A stretch of DNA of 41,362 bases from assembly GCA_910577875.1 (NCBI GenBank), contig CAJTNY010000015.1:1-41362 (forward strand), in the 5' to 3' direction. Position 1 is the first letter of the stretch. Each line of letters opens with the position of its first letter. The translations under genes and the position numbers were made by a program. Positions 26,153 through 34,849 of the stretch are shown here, one piece after another. The notes under the pieces were generated by a model that was not told the origin of the DNA, ran no database searches, and was given only the letters and a program-made list of their open reading frames with translations. Source of the DNA: an uncultured Christensenella sp. (GTDB taxonomy: Bacteria; Bacillota; Clostridia; Christensenellales; Borkfalkiaceae).

Positions 26153-28246
26153 TTATTTATTACCTTTTACACTTGCAAGCAAATCACCGATTGAAGTACC
26201 GGAAATGCTACCTTCGCTCCAAGTTGAAAGTTCGTCTTCGGAATTTTCTCTTCTCGTAAAACGCGATTTACGGTTTTCTTTCTCTTCACCATTTTCATTT
26301 TTAGGTGAACGAGGCACTCTTTCAGGTTCGGGAAGTATTGCTTTAATCGAAAGGTTCATCTTCTTAGCATCTACATCGAAAGCTATTACTTTTGCATCGA
26401 CTTCATCGCCTACATTAAGAACAGATGCAGGAGTCTCAATTCTTTCATAGCTAATCTGAGAAACATGAACAAGTCCGTCTATACCTTTTTCAACTTCGAC
26501 AAATGCACCGAAAGGAACGATTCTGACAACTTTACCGTGAATTATATCACCGACATTATATTTTCCTTCTGCAAGATCCCAAGGCTGAGGTTGAAGCTGT
26601 TTATATCCGATAGAAACTTTTTTATTCTCTTTATCGATTTTAAGAACTTTGAATTCATAAGACTTGCCGATTTCAAGCACGTCTTTTACAGACTCAACTC
26701 CCGTCCAGGAAAGGTCCGAAATATGTGCAAGACAGTCAAAACCGTTTACTGAAACAAACGCACCGAAACTCGTCGCTCTTTCGACTTTACCTTCAACTAT
26801 ATCGCCTACGGCAACGCTTGCGAAAAACTCTTCTTCTTTTGCCGATTTTGCAGCTTCTCTCGCCTCGTGTTCTTCCTGTAGAATTACGCGCTGGGAAGCA
26901 ATTATTTCTTTTCTACCAGTCTTTCTTATTTCAAGTGCGCGAAGACGCAAAGTCTTACCTTCGTACTTTGTCAAGTCTTTAACGAATCCAGGACGGATTT
27001 CTTTCGCAGGAACGAAAACCGAGTATGTGCCTAACTGCGATACAAGACCGCCTTTATTAGTACCCGTGCAGACAACTGAAAATTCTTTGCCCGCTTCAAT
27101 CTCGGCACTGAGAGCTTCTTCCTCTTTTAACATTCTTATCATCTTCTGAGAAAGTTTAAGGCTGGGTTTAAGCTCTACGACAAGCAAATCAATTGTTTCG
27201 CCGATTTTTTCTTCGTATTCCTCGACGCTGTACTGTTCACAGTCGAGCTCGTCTTTGCTCAAAGCGATTTCTTTCTTTGAGAAAGGCAACAATATCTGCA
27301 AGCCTTCTTCCGTTGCCTGCGATATAGTCGCCTGAACAAGCTGTCCTTTTTTGAACTTCGATTCGTTGTCGATTTTAGCAACTACATCAGCCATTGAATT
27401 CGTTGCCTTAACTTCTGTGTTTTCTTCCATCTTTAAGAGAACCTCCCGGGTTTGCGCATTCGGGGTTGACGCCCCTGAAACAATACCTACACTTTTGAAT
27501 TTTTTTATTTTGGAATAATCCAAATCTGCAGCGCTTGATAGCCGAAAAACATTACCGCAATATTTTAAAGCAAGCTCGTATAACTTATTGGTGTTGCTAC
27601 TGTTCAGTCCGCCAACAACAAGCATTGCTTCGCAATTTTTAGCAAGTTCTTCTGTCTCTGTCTGCCGTTCAATAGTAGTATAACAAATCGTCTCGAAAAC
27701 AGCAACTGTTTTTTCACACAGTTTTCTAATATTTTTTATAATTTTTTCGAAATTCCTCGCAGAAAACGTGGTTTGACTTACCACGCAAAGACTCTTATTA
27801 ATAAGATGCTCTGGAATTGCATCAGCATTACTAATTACTGTCGCATTACCGTTACACCAGCCTAAAAGTCCTATAACCTCGGGATGAGTAGGTTCTCCGA
27901 CAATAACAATATGATTACCCGAAGCATTCTGCTCCTCAACTATCTTCTGCGTACGCCTTACAAAGCCGCAAGTGCAATCGACAATTTTAATATTTCTTCT
28001 AACGCATTCGCCGTAAAAACTTTTAGGAACGCCGTGGGAACGGAAAACGACCGAACTGCCGTCGGGAACTTCGTTTAAGCTGTCAACTGTTTTAAGTCCT
28101 TTATCGTTAATCGCTTTAACCACTTCCGCGTTGTGTATTATTTCGCCGAGTACATAAGCGTTTCCGGTTTCGAGAGACAGAGCGGTGTTAACCGCATATT
28201 GCACTCCCTTGCAGAAACCACTGTTTTTTGCAATAAAAATTTCCAT
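26153..28246 (-). CDS. ispH: IspH (HMBPP reductase) fused to S1 RNA-binding repeats
   Basis: A 697-residue two-part protein. Residues 1 to about 285 are 4-hydroxy-3-methylbut-2-enyl diphosphate reductase, the last step of the MEP isoprenoid pathway: cluster cysteines in NSGFCKGVQ, VDCTCGF and ICYTTIERQ, with GEIIHNAEV and THPEVIG for substrate binding. Residues about 300-640 hold four S1 domains (KKGQLVQATIS; FSVVCTGTNKGG; VGDIVEGKVERATSFGAFVS; VGDIIHGKVVRIVPFGAFVEV), followed by a charged tail. The same fusion is common in clostridia and usually annotated as IspH/ribosomal protein S1. The last gene of the long minus-strand run; its start overlaps the stop of the acyltransferase by one base. 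Confidence 0.95.
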   Translation of the reverse strand: MEIFIAKNSGFCKGVQYAVNTALSLETGNAYVLGEIIHNAEVVKAINDKGLKTVDSLNEVPDGSSVVFRSHGVPKSFYGECVRRNIKIVDCTCGFVRRTQKIVEEQNASGNHIVIVGEPTHPEVIGLLGWCNGNATVISNADAIPEHLINKSLCVVSQTTFSARNFEKIIKNIRKLCEKTVAVFETICYTTIERQTETEELAKNCEAMLVVGGLNSSNTNKLYELALKYCGNVFRLSSAADLDYSKIKKFKSVGIVSGASTPNAQTREVLLKMEENTEVKATNSMADVVAKIDNESKFKKGQLVQATISQATEEGLQILLPFSKKEIALSKDELDCEQYSVEEYEEKIGETIDLLVVELKPSLKLSQKMIRMLKEEEALSAEIEAGKEFSVVCTGTNKGGLVSQLGTYSVFVPAKEIRPGFVKDLTKYEGKTLRLRALEIRKTGRKEIIASQRVILQEEHEAREAAKSAKEEEFFASVAVGDIVEGKVERATSFGAFVSVNGFDCLAHISDLSWTGVESVKDVLEIGKSYEFKVLKIDKENKKVSIGYKQLQPQPWDLAEGKYNVGDIIHGKVVRIVPFGAFVEVEKGIDGLVHVSQISYERIETPASVLNVGDEVDAKVIAFDVDAKKMNLSIKAILPEPERVPRSPKNENGEEKENRKSRFTRRENSEDELSTWSEGSISGTSIGDLLASVKGNK

Positions 28247-28911
28247 TATATATTTTTCTTTTTGCTTTTTTTAGCTGTTATCTCTGACAGACTAGTATGC
28301 AATTCCAACATTCTTTCACGCAATGCGTCGTCGCATTTTTTAATATCTTCTTCCGTAAGACGCTTGTCGTAATATTCTCTGAATTCAATAGGCTCACCGT
28401 AAATTATGCGCGAACGCCTTAAAAATTTGATTTTTTTAATTTGTACGACCGGCACTATCGGGGTTTTAGTTTTAATAGATATTGCAGCTGCACCGCTTTT
28501 AAAAGGAAGAAAAACCTCTTCGCTCTTATTGCGCGTACCTTCGGGGAATATAATTATAGATTCTCCGCCTTTTAAATACTTCATAGCAAGCATAATAGCT
28601 TTTACATCCGTTCCGTCGCGGTTAACGGGTATACACTGACATTTCGTAACGAATTTCTTCATTAATCCTTTTTCAAACAGCTGACGTTTCGACATAAAAT
28701 GGACAGGTTTACTTGTCGCCATTGCGATAACCACAACGTCCAATAAACTCAAATGATTACCCACAAAAATATACGGTCTGTCGTCAAAAAGTTCCGTATG
28801 CCCGTATTTTTTATATGGAAACAAAGGACGGTAAAATATTCGTTCCAAACGCCTAAGAGTTCTGAACCATTTTTCAAATTTATTGAGTTTCGCTCTTTCT
28901 CTTCTTGCCAT
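28246..28911 (-). CDS. plsC: 1-acyl-sn-glycerol-3-phosphate acyltransferase
   Basis: A 221-residue membrane-associated enzyme making phosphatidic acid from lysophosphatidic acid. The catalytic HX4D is in NHLSLLDVV, the glycerophosphate-binding motif in FPEGTRNKS, and the third block in PIVPVVQI. A hydrophobic helix precedes the HX4D region (YIFVGNHLSL). It overlaps its neighbours on both sides by one base (cytidylate kinase fusion upstream, ispH downstream). The cmk-plsC-ispH-rpsA order is typical of clostridia. Confidence 0.93.
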   Translation of the reverse strand: MARRERAKLNKFEKWFRTLRRLERIFYRPLFPYKKYGHTELFDDRPYIFVGNHLSLLDVVVIAMATSKPVHFMSKRQLFEKGLMKKFVTKCQCIPVNRDGTDVKAIMLAMKYLKGGESIIIFPEGTRNKSEEVFLPFKSGAAAISIKTKTPIVPVVQIKKIKFLRRSRIIYGEPIEFREYYDKRLTEEDIKKCDDALRERMLELHTSLSEITAKKSKKKNI

Positions 28912-29918
28912 TAAATTCTGCCTTGAATATTTTTAGTTATATAATTCACAACGTCATCGATATCCATATAACTTGTATCGACTTCGACAGCGTCGTTCGC
29001 TTTCAAAAGTGGAGCTATTTTACGCGTTCTATCCTGTTCGTCGCGTCTTATTATTTCTTTTAAAACTTCCTCAAACTTCTGATTTATTCCCTTACTCTCG
29101 TTTTCCTTTGTTCTTCTACATGCTCTTACTTCCGGTAAAGCGGTTAAGAAGAACTTAAATTCAGCATCTGGAAGCACGTTCGTCCCTATATCGCGTCCGT
29201 CAAGCACGCAGGAATTTTTATTTGCGATTTCGCGTTGTAACCCGACCATTTTTATTCTTACGCACTCGTGCGCGGAAACCGTCGAAGCAAGCATAGAAAT
29301 TTCAGGAATTCTTATCTCATCCGAAACATCGTCACCGTTCAAAAATGTAACTTGTGCGCCGTTTTCGTATTTTACCGTTATGTTTATATTATCCAAAAAC
29401 TTTTTAACGCTTACTCCGTCGGCAACATTAATGCCATTGAGATGGCAAGCCAGTGCACAGGCACGGTACATTGCGCCTGTATCGAGATATAATATATTGA
29501 AACGCTTTGCTAGCAGTTTCGAAACAGTACTCTTCCCGCTACCAGCAGGTCCGTCAATCGCAATATTAAGCTTATTCGATAAATCTTTCCTCAAATTCGC
29601 CGCTCCTTTAAGATAAACGTGTTCAGCACAACAATTGCTTTCGGTAATAATCATTACTCTTATACATTTCTGCAAAGCGCCGTTTATTTCGGGTTCAAGC
29701 GAAGAGAATAAAGCACAGGAAACAAATCCAGCCTCTCTTGCTGCTTTTGCCGGATAATAAGAATGTATATCCGCAGTATTTGAAAACAGTATGCAGACGA
29801 TATCTTCATCCTTAAGTCGGTTTTTTTCTTTAATTTTCAGAAGTAGTTCGCTTACGCACTCCTTGATTTCTTCCGCGGTATCGCTATTAACCGTGGTCGC
29901 TCCTCTTATTGCTTTCAT
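28911..29918 (-). CDS. Chorismate mutase (AroH class) fused to cytidylate kinase
   Basis: A 335-residue fusion. Residues 1 to about 113 match Bacillus AroH-type chorismate mutase, with its active-site set kept: Arg5 (IRGATT), Arg61 (AKAAREAG), Glu75 (SSLEPE), Arg87 (KCIRVM) and Tyr102 (HVYL). After a short link (KDLSNK) residues 117-335 are cytidylate kinase: P-loop GPAGSGKS (123-130), LDTGAMYRA, LDGRDIGTNV and RRDEQDRTR. The first part would make prephenate for Phe/Tyr synthesis, the second phosphorylates CMP/dCMP. There is no stop or frame change at the junction. It overlaps the flavoprotein gene upstream by 4 bases and plsC downstream by 1. Confidence 0.92.
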   Translation of the reverse strand: MKAIRGATTVNSDTAEEIKECVSELLLKIKEKNRLKDEDIVCILFSNTADIHSYYPAKAAREAGFVSCALFSSLEPEINGALQKCIRVMIITESNCCAEHVYLKGAANLRKDLSNKLNIAIDGPAGSGKSTVSKLLAKRFNILYLDTGAMYRACALACHLNGINVADGVSVKKFLDNINITVKYENGAQVTFLNGDDVSDEIRIPEISMLASTVSAHECVRIKMVGLQREIANKNSCVLDGRDIGTNVLPDAEFKFFLTALPEVRACRRTKENESKGINQKFEEVLKEIIRRDEQDRTRKIAPLLKANDAVEVDTSYMDIDDVVNYITKNIQGRI

Positions 29919-31144
29919 AAATTATTCCTTATGCTTTTACCTGCAACATATCCTGTTGAAAAAGCTATCTGTAAATTAAAACCGCCTGTAAAAGCGTCTA
30001 AATCAAGTACTTCGCCGCAAAAATATAAACCTTTTACAAGCTTGCTTTCCATAGTTTTAGGATTGATTTCTTTAACATCGACACCGCCGGAAGTTATTAT
30101 TGCTTCTTCGAAACCGCGTAAAGATGTAACAAACATTTCAAAATTCTTAATTACCGTCAATAAACTCGTCCTTTCTTGTTTCGTAACAGAATTGACTTTC
30201 TTATCCTGTGATATTTCACTACGTTTTAAAATTTCGGAAATCAACTTGGAAGGAACAAGTTCTTTTAAACAATTGAATATCGTCTTATTTTTAAATACTT
30301 CGAAATCTCTTAAAAGTCTTTTATCAAGTTGGTCAATCGATAATGCAGGTTTTAAATCAAGCGACAATTTTAAATTATTTATATCCAGTCTGTTTATAAC
30401 GCTCGAAGCAGACAGAACTATCGGTCCCGATATTCCGAAATGGGTAAAAAGCATTTCGCCAAAAAATTCTCTTATAATTTTTCCGTTGCTTATAACGGAT
30501 AAATTTACGTTTTTTAACGTAAGTCCCTGCAATTCTTTATAGAAATTCCCTCTCATATTTAAACCGCAAAGCCCTCGTTTCAAAGCAATTACTTTATGTC
30601 CCGAATCTTGAGCAAAAACATAACCGTCTCCCGTTGAACCGGTCAAAGGATAACTCAATCCTCCTGTACAAACGATAACTTTATCAAACGAAAAACTGCC
30701 TTTTGATGTGGTTATACCAGATATAGTACTATTTAAAACGTTTATTTTTTCTACTTTTTCACAGAAATGAAATTCAACTCCAACATTTCTGCAATAATTT
30801 TCAAGACATTTCGTAACATCACTGGCTTTATCAGAAACAGGAAAAACCCTCGCTCCGCGCTCTGTTTTCAGCTTTAATCCGCCGACCTCGAAAAACTTTA
30901 TAGTCTTCTCTGGAGAAAACGCATAAATCGCGCTCGTAAGAAATTTGGAATTATTAACTACATTTAAAAGAAACTCGTCGGGAGAGCAGTCGTGCGTTAA
31001 ATTGCATCTTCCTTTTCCCGTTATATATATTTTTTTACCGCATTTCTCGTTTTTTTCAAATACAGTTACAGAATTACCATTGTTAGCCGCCGCGTAAGCC
31101 GCTAAAAGCCCTGACGCTCCTGCACCTATTACTGCCACATTCAT
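29915..31144 (-). CDS. HI0933/BaiN-family FAD-dependent oxidoreductase
   Basis: A 409-residue flavoprotein. The N-terminal Rossmann motif is VIGAGASGLLAAYAAA, followed by FEKNEKCGKKIYITGKGRCNLTH, the family signature. The middle part has VCTGGLSYPLTGSTGDGY; the C-terminal end has GLYFCGEVLDLDAFTGGFNLQIAFSTGY for FAD closure. The best-known member, BaiN, acts on bile-acid intermediates, but most members next to cmk in clostridia have no shown substrate, so I assign none. The end overlaps the mutase-kinase fusion by 4 bases (ATGA), and an unusual hairpin precedes the gene. Confidence 0.9.
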   Translation of the reverse strand: MNVAVIGAGASGLLAAYAAANNGNSVTVFEKNEKCGKKIYITGKGRCNLTHDCSPDEFLLNVVNNSKFLTSAIYAFSPEKTIKFFEVGGLKLKTERGARVFPVSDKASDVTKCLENYCRNVGVEFHFCEKVEKINVLNSTISGITTSKGSFSFDKVIVCTGGLSYPLTGSTGDGYVFAQDSGHKVIALKRGLCGLNMRGNFYKELQGLTLKNVNLSVISNGKIIREFFGEMLFTHFGISGPIVLSASSVINRLDINNLKLSLDLKPALSIDQLDKRLLRDFEVFKNKTIFNCLKELVPSKLISEILKRSEISQDKKVNSVTKQERTSLLTVIKNFEMFVTSLRGFEEAIITSGGVDVKEINPKTMESKLVKGLYFCGEVLDLDAFTGGFNLQIAFSTGYVAGKSIRNNL

Positions 31145-31155
31145 AATTAAGCCTT

Positions 31156-31181
31156 ACGGCGTGAAACCCAGTTCACGCCGT
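31156..31181. other. Hairpin without T run between oadA and the flavoprotein gene
   Basis: A perfect 10-bp stem acggcgtgaa/ttcacgccgt (31156-31165 with 31172-31181) and 6-base loop. There is no T run on either side, so it is more likely an mRNA processing or stability element than a terminator. The AAGG site of the flavoprotein gene lies right behind it on the minus strand. Confidence 0.55.
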
Positions 31182-31192
31182 TAAAATTATAT

Positions 31193-32620
31193 TTATACAG
31201 GATAAACTTTATCGGGATTGTCCGCCAAATCTTTATCCACTCCCGTTTTTTGAGCTTTACGCCATTTAAAATAATTAGTAGATACTTCAGGAAAAAGTGC
31301 GTAAGAAAGAACATCTTCGGGTTTTTCATAAAATCCGTCAGACTTCACTTTTTCCGTCAGCGTTTGCATTTCGTCCTGAATAAGGTCTGCAGGACGGCAA
31401 GTTATCACTTCTTCGCCGTTTACGGTACACATCTTCGTTACGTCGGCATTTACCTCTCCCGACACAGAACCGTATCTGCCTAAGATTAAATCTTTATACT
31501 GAGCTGTAATTGTTTTATATCTGCCCAACAAGACGTTCCAAACAGCCTGCGTTCCGACTATCTGACTTGACGGCGTTACAAGCGGAGGATATCCGCAATC
31601 TTTTCTGACTTTCGGAACTTCCGCAAGACATTCCAATAATTTATCTTCCTGCCCCGCTTGTTTAAGCTGGTTCATAAGATTAGACAACATTCCGCCCGGA
31701 ACCTGATACAGCAAAGTATTTATATCTACTCTTCTGACTTTCGGATTAAGGAAACCATCTTTTTCAAGGCGGTCTGCAACTTTATTAAAGTGTTTTACAA
31801 CTGGCAACAGCTTCTGAATATCTATCCCAGTATCGTAAGGAGTATCTTTAAGCGTTGCGACAAGCGGTTCTGTAGCAGGATTGGAAGTACCGTTTCCAAG
31901 CGGTGAAAGCGCGCAATCAACAATATCAACTCCCGCCTGAATAGCCATCAAGTTTATCATATCGCCGGTACCGGAAGTATTGTGCGTATGAAGATGCACT
32001 TTTGTTTCCGGCTTCAAGGCTTTTTTAAGCTTGCTTACAACGTCGTAAGCCGTGAAAGGCAACAGAAGGTTTGCCATATCTTTAATACAGATATTATCCG
32101 CGCCCATTCCTTCAAGCTGTTTTGCAAGTTTCACGAAATATTCCGTCGTATGAACGGGACTTGTAGTGTAAGAAATAGCCGCTTCACACACGCACTTTCC
32201 TTCGGAACCGTATTTTTTAATCGCTTTAACCGATGTTTCAAGGTTTCTCGGGTCATTCAAAGCGTCGAAAACTCTGATTACTCCCACACCGTTTTCAATC
32301 GATTTATCAATAAAGTTTTCTACCACATCATCCGCATAATGCCTATAACCCAAAAGGTTCTGACCACGCAAAAGCATCTGTATCGGCGTTTTTTTGAGGT
32401 GCTTTTTTAAGTTTTTTAATCTGTCCCATGGGTCTTCATTCAAAAATCTTAAACAAGAATCGAAAGTTGCGCCGCCCCAAGCTTCAAGCGAATAATACCC
32501 GATTTCATCCAAAAGCGGAAGCACTTCTTCCATTTCGTCGAATCTCATACGGGTTGCGGCGTGCGACTGGTGCGCATCGCGCAATATAGTATCGGTTATT
32601 AAAAGTCTTTTACTTTCCAT
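31193..32620 (-). CDS. oadA: Oxaloacetate decarboxylase alpha / pyruvate carboxylase B-type carboxyltransferase
   Basis: A 475-residue barrel carboxyltransferase that moves CO2 between oxaloacetate (or pyruvate) and biotin. Visible marks are TDTILRDAHQSHAATRMR (metal Asp), WGGATFDSCLRFL, RVFDALND, EAAISYTTSPVHT, the active-site Lys in CIKDMANLL, and the metal-binding HLHTHNTSGTGD. The C-terminal PYC_OADA domain follows (VPGGMLSNL, VTPSSQIVGTQAV). The biotinyl domain found at the end of many OadA proteins is absent and is supplied by the separate carrier gene at 34129. ATG 32620 with GGTG 6 bases upstream is preferred over TTG 32632. Last of the five decarboxylase genes. Confidence 0.93.
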   Translation of the reverse strand: MESKRLLITDTILRDAHQSHAATRMRFDEMEEVLPLLDEIGYYSLEAWGGATFDSCLRFLNEDPWDRLKNLKKHLKKTPIQMLLRGQNLLGYRHYADDVVENFIDKSIENGVGVIRVFDALNDPRNLETSVKAIKKYGSEGKCVCEAAISYTTSPVHTTEYFVKLAKQLEGMGADNICIKDMANLLLPFTAYDVVSKLKKALKPETKVHLHTHNTSGTGDMINLMAIQAGVDIVDCALSPLGNGTSNPATEPLVATLKDTPYDTGIDIQKLLPVVKHFNKVADRLEKDGFLNPKVRRVDINTLLYQVPGGMLSNLMNQLKQAGQEDKLLECLAEVPKVRKDCGYPPLVTPSSQIVGTQAVWNVLLGRYKTITAQYKDLILGRYGSVSGEVNADVTKMCTVNGEEVITCRPADLIQDEMQTLTEKVKSDGFYEKPEDVLSYALFPEVSTNYFKWRKAQKTGVDKDLADNPDKVYPV

Positions 32621-32641
32621 AATTTTCACCAAATTTAATTT

Positions 32642-34117
32642 TTAAATAAAGCAAGCAAGTAGTACACCCGCAGCTATTGCAGAACCGATAACGCCTGCCA
32701 CATTCGGTCCCATAGCGTGCATAAGTAAATGGTTCTGAGGATCGTATTCTCTACCGACGTCTTCGGAAATTCGAGCAGCCATAGGAACGGCTGAAACTCC
32801 CGCCGAACCTATTAACGGATTTATTTGTCCCTTTGTAATCTTGCACATTATCTTTGCAACAAGCAGACCGCCCATTGTTCCTAGGACAAATGCAAATAAA
32901 CCGATGCCAATTATCGCAAGCGTATCTATACTTAAAAACAACCCACCCTTGGCTTTACAGCCAACTGCAATTCCGAGGAATATCGTTATTGTATTCATAA
33001 GTCCGTTCTGCGCCTGTGTGGACAGTCTGTCGACAACGCCTGATTCCTTGAATAAGTTACCAAGCATTAGCATACCCAAAAGCGTTATAGATTCCGGAAG
33101 AATTATCCCTACCACCAACGTTACGACTAACGGGAAAAGAATTTTTTCGAGTTTGCTTACTTGACGTAGAGGTTTCATTTTTATCATCTTTTCCTTCTTC
33201 GTGGTAAGCACGCGCATCAACGGTTTCTGAATTATAGGAATCAACGCCATATACGAATATGCCGCAATCGCTATCGCAGGAATCAAATCGGGTGCAAGCT
33301 TCGATGCAACCATAATCGCAGTAGGCCCGTCAGCACCGCCGATAATAGCGATTGCAACTGCCGATGCAGCCGAAAACCCGAGAACGGAAGCAAGTATAAA
33401 CGCAATAAATATACCTAATTGCGCGCCTGCGCCTATAAGCATACTTTTAGGATTTGCCAATAAAGGTCCGAAATCCGTCATCGCACCTATACCAAGGAAT
33501 ATAAGCGGAGGATAAATAACCTTATCGACCCCGAAGTACAGATACCAGAGTAACCCCCTGTTAACGGTAGCGTCATAGCTCTCGTCTAAAATAAACGAAT
33601 AGTTAAAAGTTTCGTTAAATTGGGTAACCTCGTTAATAACGTCGCACTTGATGTAGCCCTGCAAACTAAAAAGTTCCGTAAACTGTCCATAACCCATTGT
33701 AGTTTCGATATTATTTATCAGGTCTGAATAATTTGCGTAGTATGTCACAGTATTCTCAGCCACGCTTCCTTGACGGATAAAAATGAAATAGTCTTTAAAA
33801 TTATCCAAACTCAAATATTGAGGGTCTATATAGACTGCAATATTTTCATATTTATCAGCAACACCTAAACTAACCGCCGTATCGACCGGATGCCTGCCCC
33901 AAAGCACTACCTCAGCACCCGGAATATTAATCAAGAACATTCCGAAAGCAATAGGAAGCAACAGCATAGGTTCAAATTTTCTAACTATGGCTAGATACAT
34001 CAGCACAAACGAGATTAAAAGCATTACATAGTTCTGCCAATTCCCTTGTACGAACCCCATCGATTCGAACAGATTGCCGAATATCTGACCAAAGTTTACA
34101 AGTAAACTTTGTTGCAT
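32642..34117 (-). CDS. oadB: Sodium-pumping decarboxylase beta subunit with an inserted domain
   Basis: The integral membrane part that decarboxylates carboxybiotin and exports sodium. The 491-residue chain has family marks PGAEV, GLLWYLYFGVDKVIYPPLIFLGIGAMTDFGPLLANPKS, the ion-binding GGADGPTAI and PLIGSAGVSAVPMAAR. Most family members have 375-435 residues; here about 115 residues (about 72-187) without strong membrane segments lie between the PGAEV strand and the GLLWYLYFG region. A GGAGGAG site precedes the ATG, and the carrier gene lies 11 bases upstream. Confidence 0.93.
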   Translation of the reverse strand: MQQSLLVNFGQIFGNLFESMGFVQGNWQNYVMLLISFVLMYLAIVRKFEPMLLLPIAFGMFLINIPGAEVVLWGRHPVDTAVSLGVADKYENIAVYIDPQYLSLDNFKDYFIFIRQGSVAENTVTYYANYSDLINNIETTMGYGQFTELFSLQGYIKCDVINEVTQFNETFNYSFILDESYDATVNRGLLWYLYFGVDKVIYPPLIFLGIGAMTDFGPLLANPKSMLIGAGAQLGIFIAFILASVLGFSAASAVAIAIIGGADGPTAIMVASKLAPDLIPAIAIAAYSYMALIPIIQKPLMRVLTTKKEKMIKMKPLRQVSKLEKILFPLVVTLVVGIILPESITLLGMLMLGNLFKESGVVDRLSTQAQNGLMNTITIFLGIAVGCKAKGGLFLSIDTLAIIGIGLFAFVLGTMGGLLVAKIMCKITKGQINPLIGSAGVSAVPMAARISEDVGREYDPQNHLLMHAMGPNVAGVIGSAIAAGVLLACFI

Positions 34118-34128
34118 AGCTCCTCCGC

Positions 34129-34479
34129 TCAGCCTATCACCGCAAGTACCGCATTTGTTTCGACGTTAGCGCCCTTTACAATACCGAAAGTAACTATACC
34201 GTCACAAGGCGCGGTTATTTCATTATCCATTTTCATAGCTTCAAGAACCATTATAGGCTGATCTTTTTTAACCTGACTTCCGTCGGCAACAAGAATATTT
34301 TTAATAATTCCGGGAAACGGCGATAAAACCTTTTCTCCTTCTACGGATATTTTGGGTGTTGTTACAGACGTAGCCGAAACTGTTTTAGGTTGAGAAACAC
34401 CGCTTGTTGTATCAGCACCGACTTCTTCTACGCCTACCGAATAACTTTTACCGTCAATTGTTACAATAAAATTACGCAT
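34129..34479 (-). CDS. Biotin carrier protein of the decarboxylase
   Basis: A 116-residue swinging-arm protein. Residues 1-20 form a short N-terminal strand (RNFIVTIDGKSYSVGVEEV), a Thr/Ser/Val linker spans about 21-45, and a biotinyl domain from about 50 carries Lys83 in EAMKMD with the matching SPFPGIIK start and VETNAVLAVIG end. It carries carboxyl groups from the carboxyltransferase subunits to the beta subunit. It is the counterpart of GcdC/MmdC proteins. AAGGAG precedes the start. Confidence 0.95.
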   Translation of the reverse strand: MRNFIVTIDGKSYSVGVEEVGADTTSGVSQPKTVSATSVTTPKISVEGEKVLSPFPGIIKNILVADGSQVKKDQPIMVLEAMKMDNEITAPCDGIVTFGIVKGANVETNAVLAVIG

Positions 34480-34490
34480 TACTTATCTCC

Positions 34491-34841
34491 TTATATTCTC
34501 TTTATTCTTCTCACCCTGAACTCACATTCGGGTTTTTCTTCACAGTAATAAGCCATTACAGCCGCAATAATAGCCACTTTTACTTCGTCCGGTACTTCTC
34601 CGTCAATCTCGTCAACGCGCTCGATTGCGTTTTCATTTATTTTATTTTTCTTTCTGCCCGCCTTAGTAAGAAAAGCAAGGTTATCGGTTTTTCTGAGTAC
34701 AAGTCCGATAAGCCAGATAATAAAAATTATTATAGCAATACCGATAAAAACAATCAGATAACCTATAAGAGCATATATACACGCCTCGCCGAAACCGAGA
34801 CTGCCTTCCTGATTTATCAGTGATAATAAACTGTTTTCCAT
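34491..34841 (-). CDS. Decarboxylase gamma subunit (OadG-like)
   Basis: A 116-residue protein with one membrane helix (residues about 17-47: ACIYALIGYLIVFIGIAIII) followed by a charged cytoplasmic part ending EFRVRRIKRI. The C-terminal portion (VPDEVKVAIIAAVMAYYCEE) is the stretch typical of the clostridial OadG/OadD-like subunits, which anchor the carboxyltransferase to the beta subunit. Position between the CoA-type carboxyltransferase and the biotin carrier supports it; the sequence match alone is moderate because the family is variable. Confidence 0.82.
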   Translation of the reverse strand: MENSLLSLINQEGSLGFGEACIYALIGYLIVFIGIAIIIFIIWLIGLVLRKTDNLAFLTKAGRKKNKINENAIERVDEIDGEVPDEVKVAIIAAVMAYYCEEKPECEFRVRRIKRI

Positions 34842-34849
34842 TTAACGCC

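Noticed and set aside
26664..27149. Plus-strand frame of 161 residues antisense to the IspH-S1 gene
   Set aside because: It is a Ser/Pro-rich shadow of the S1 domains; the opposite strand has clear conserved motifs.
29931..30542. Plus-strand frame of 203 residues antisense to the flavoprotein gene
   Set aside because: The opposite strand carries the FAD motifs and the composition here is that of a reverse-complement frame.
31147..31329. Short minus-strand frame overlapping the end of oadA
   Set aside because: It is a frame-shifted shadow over the last part of oadA and the hairpin at 31156-31181.
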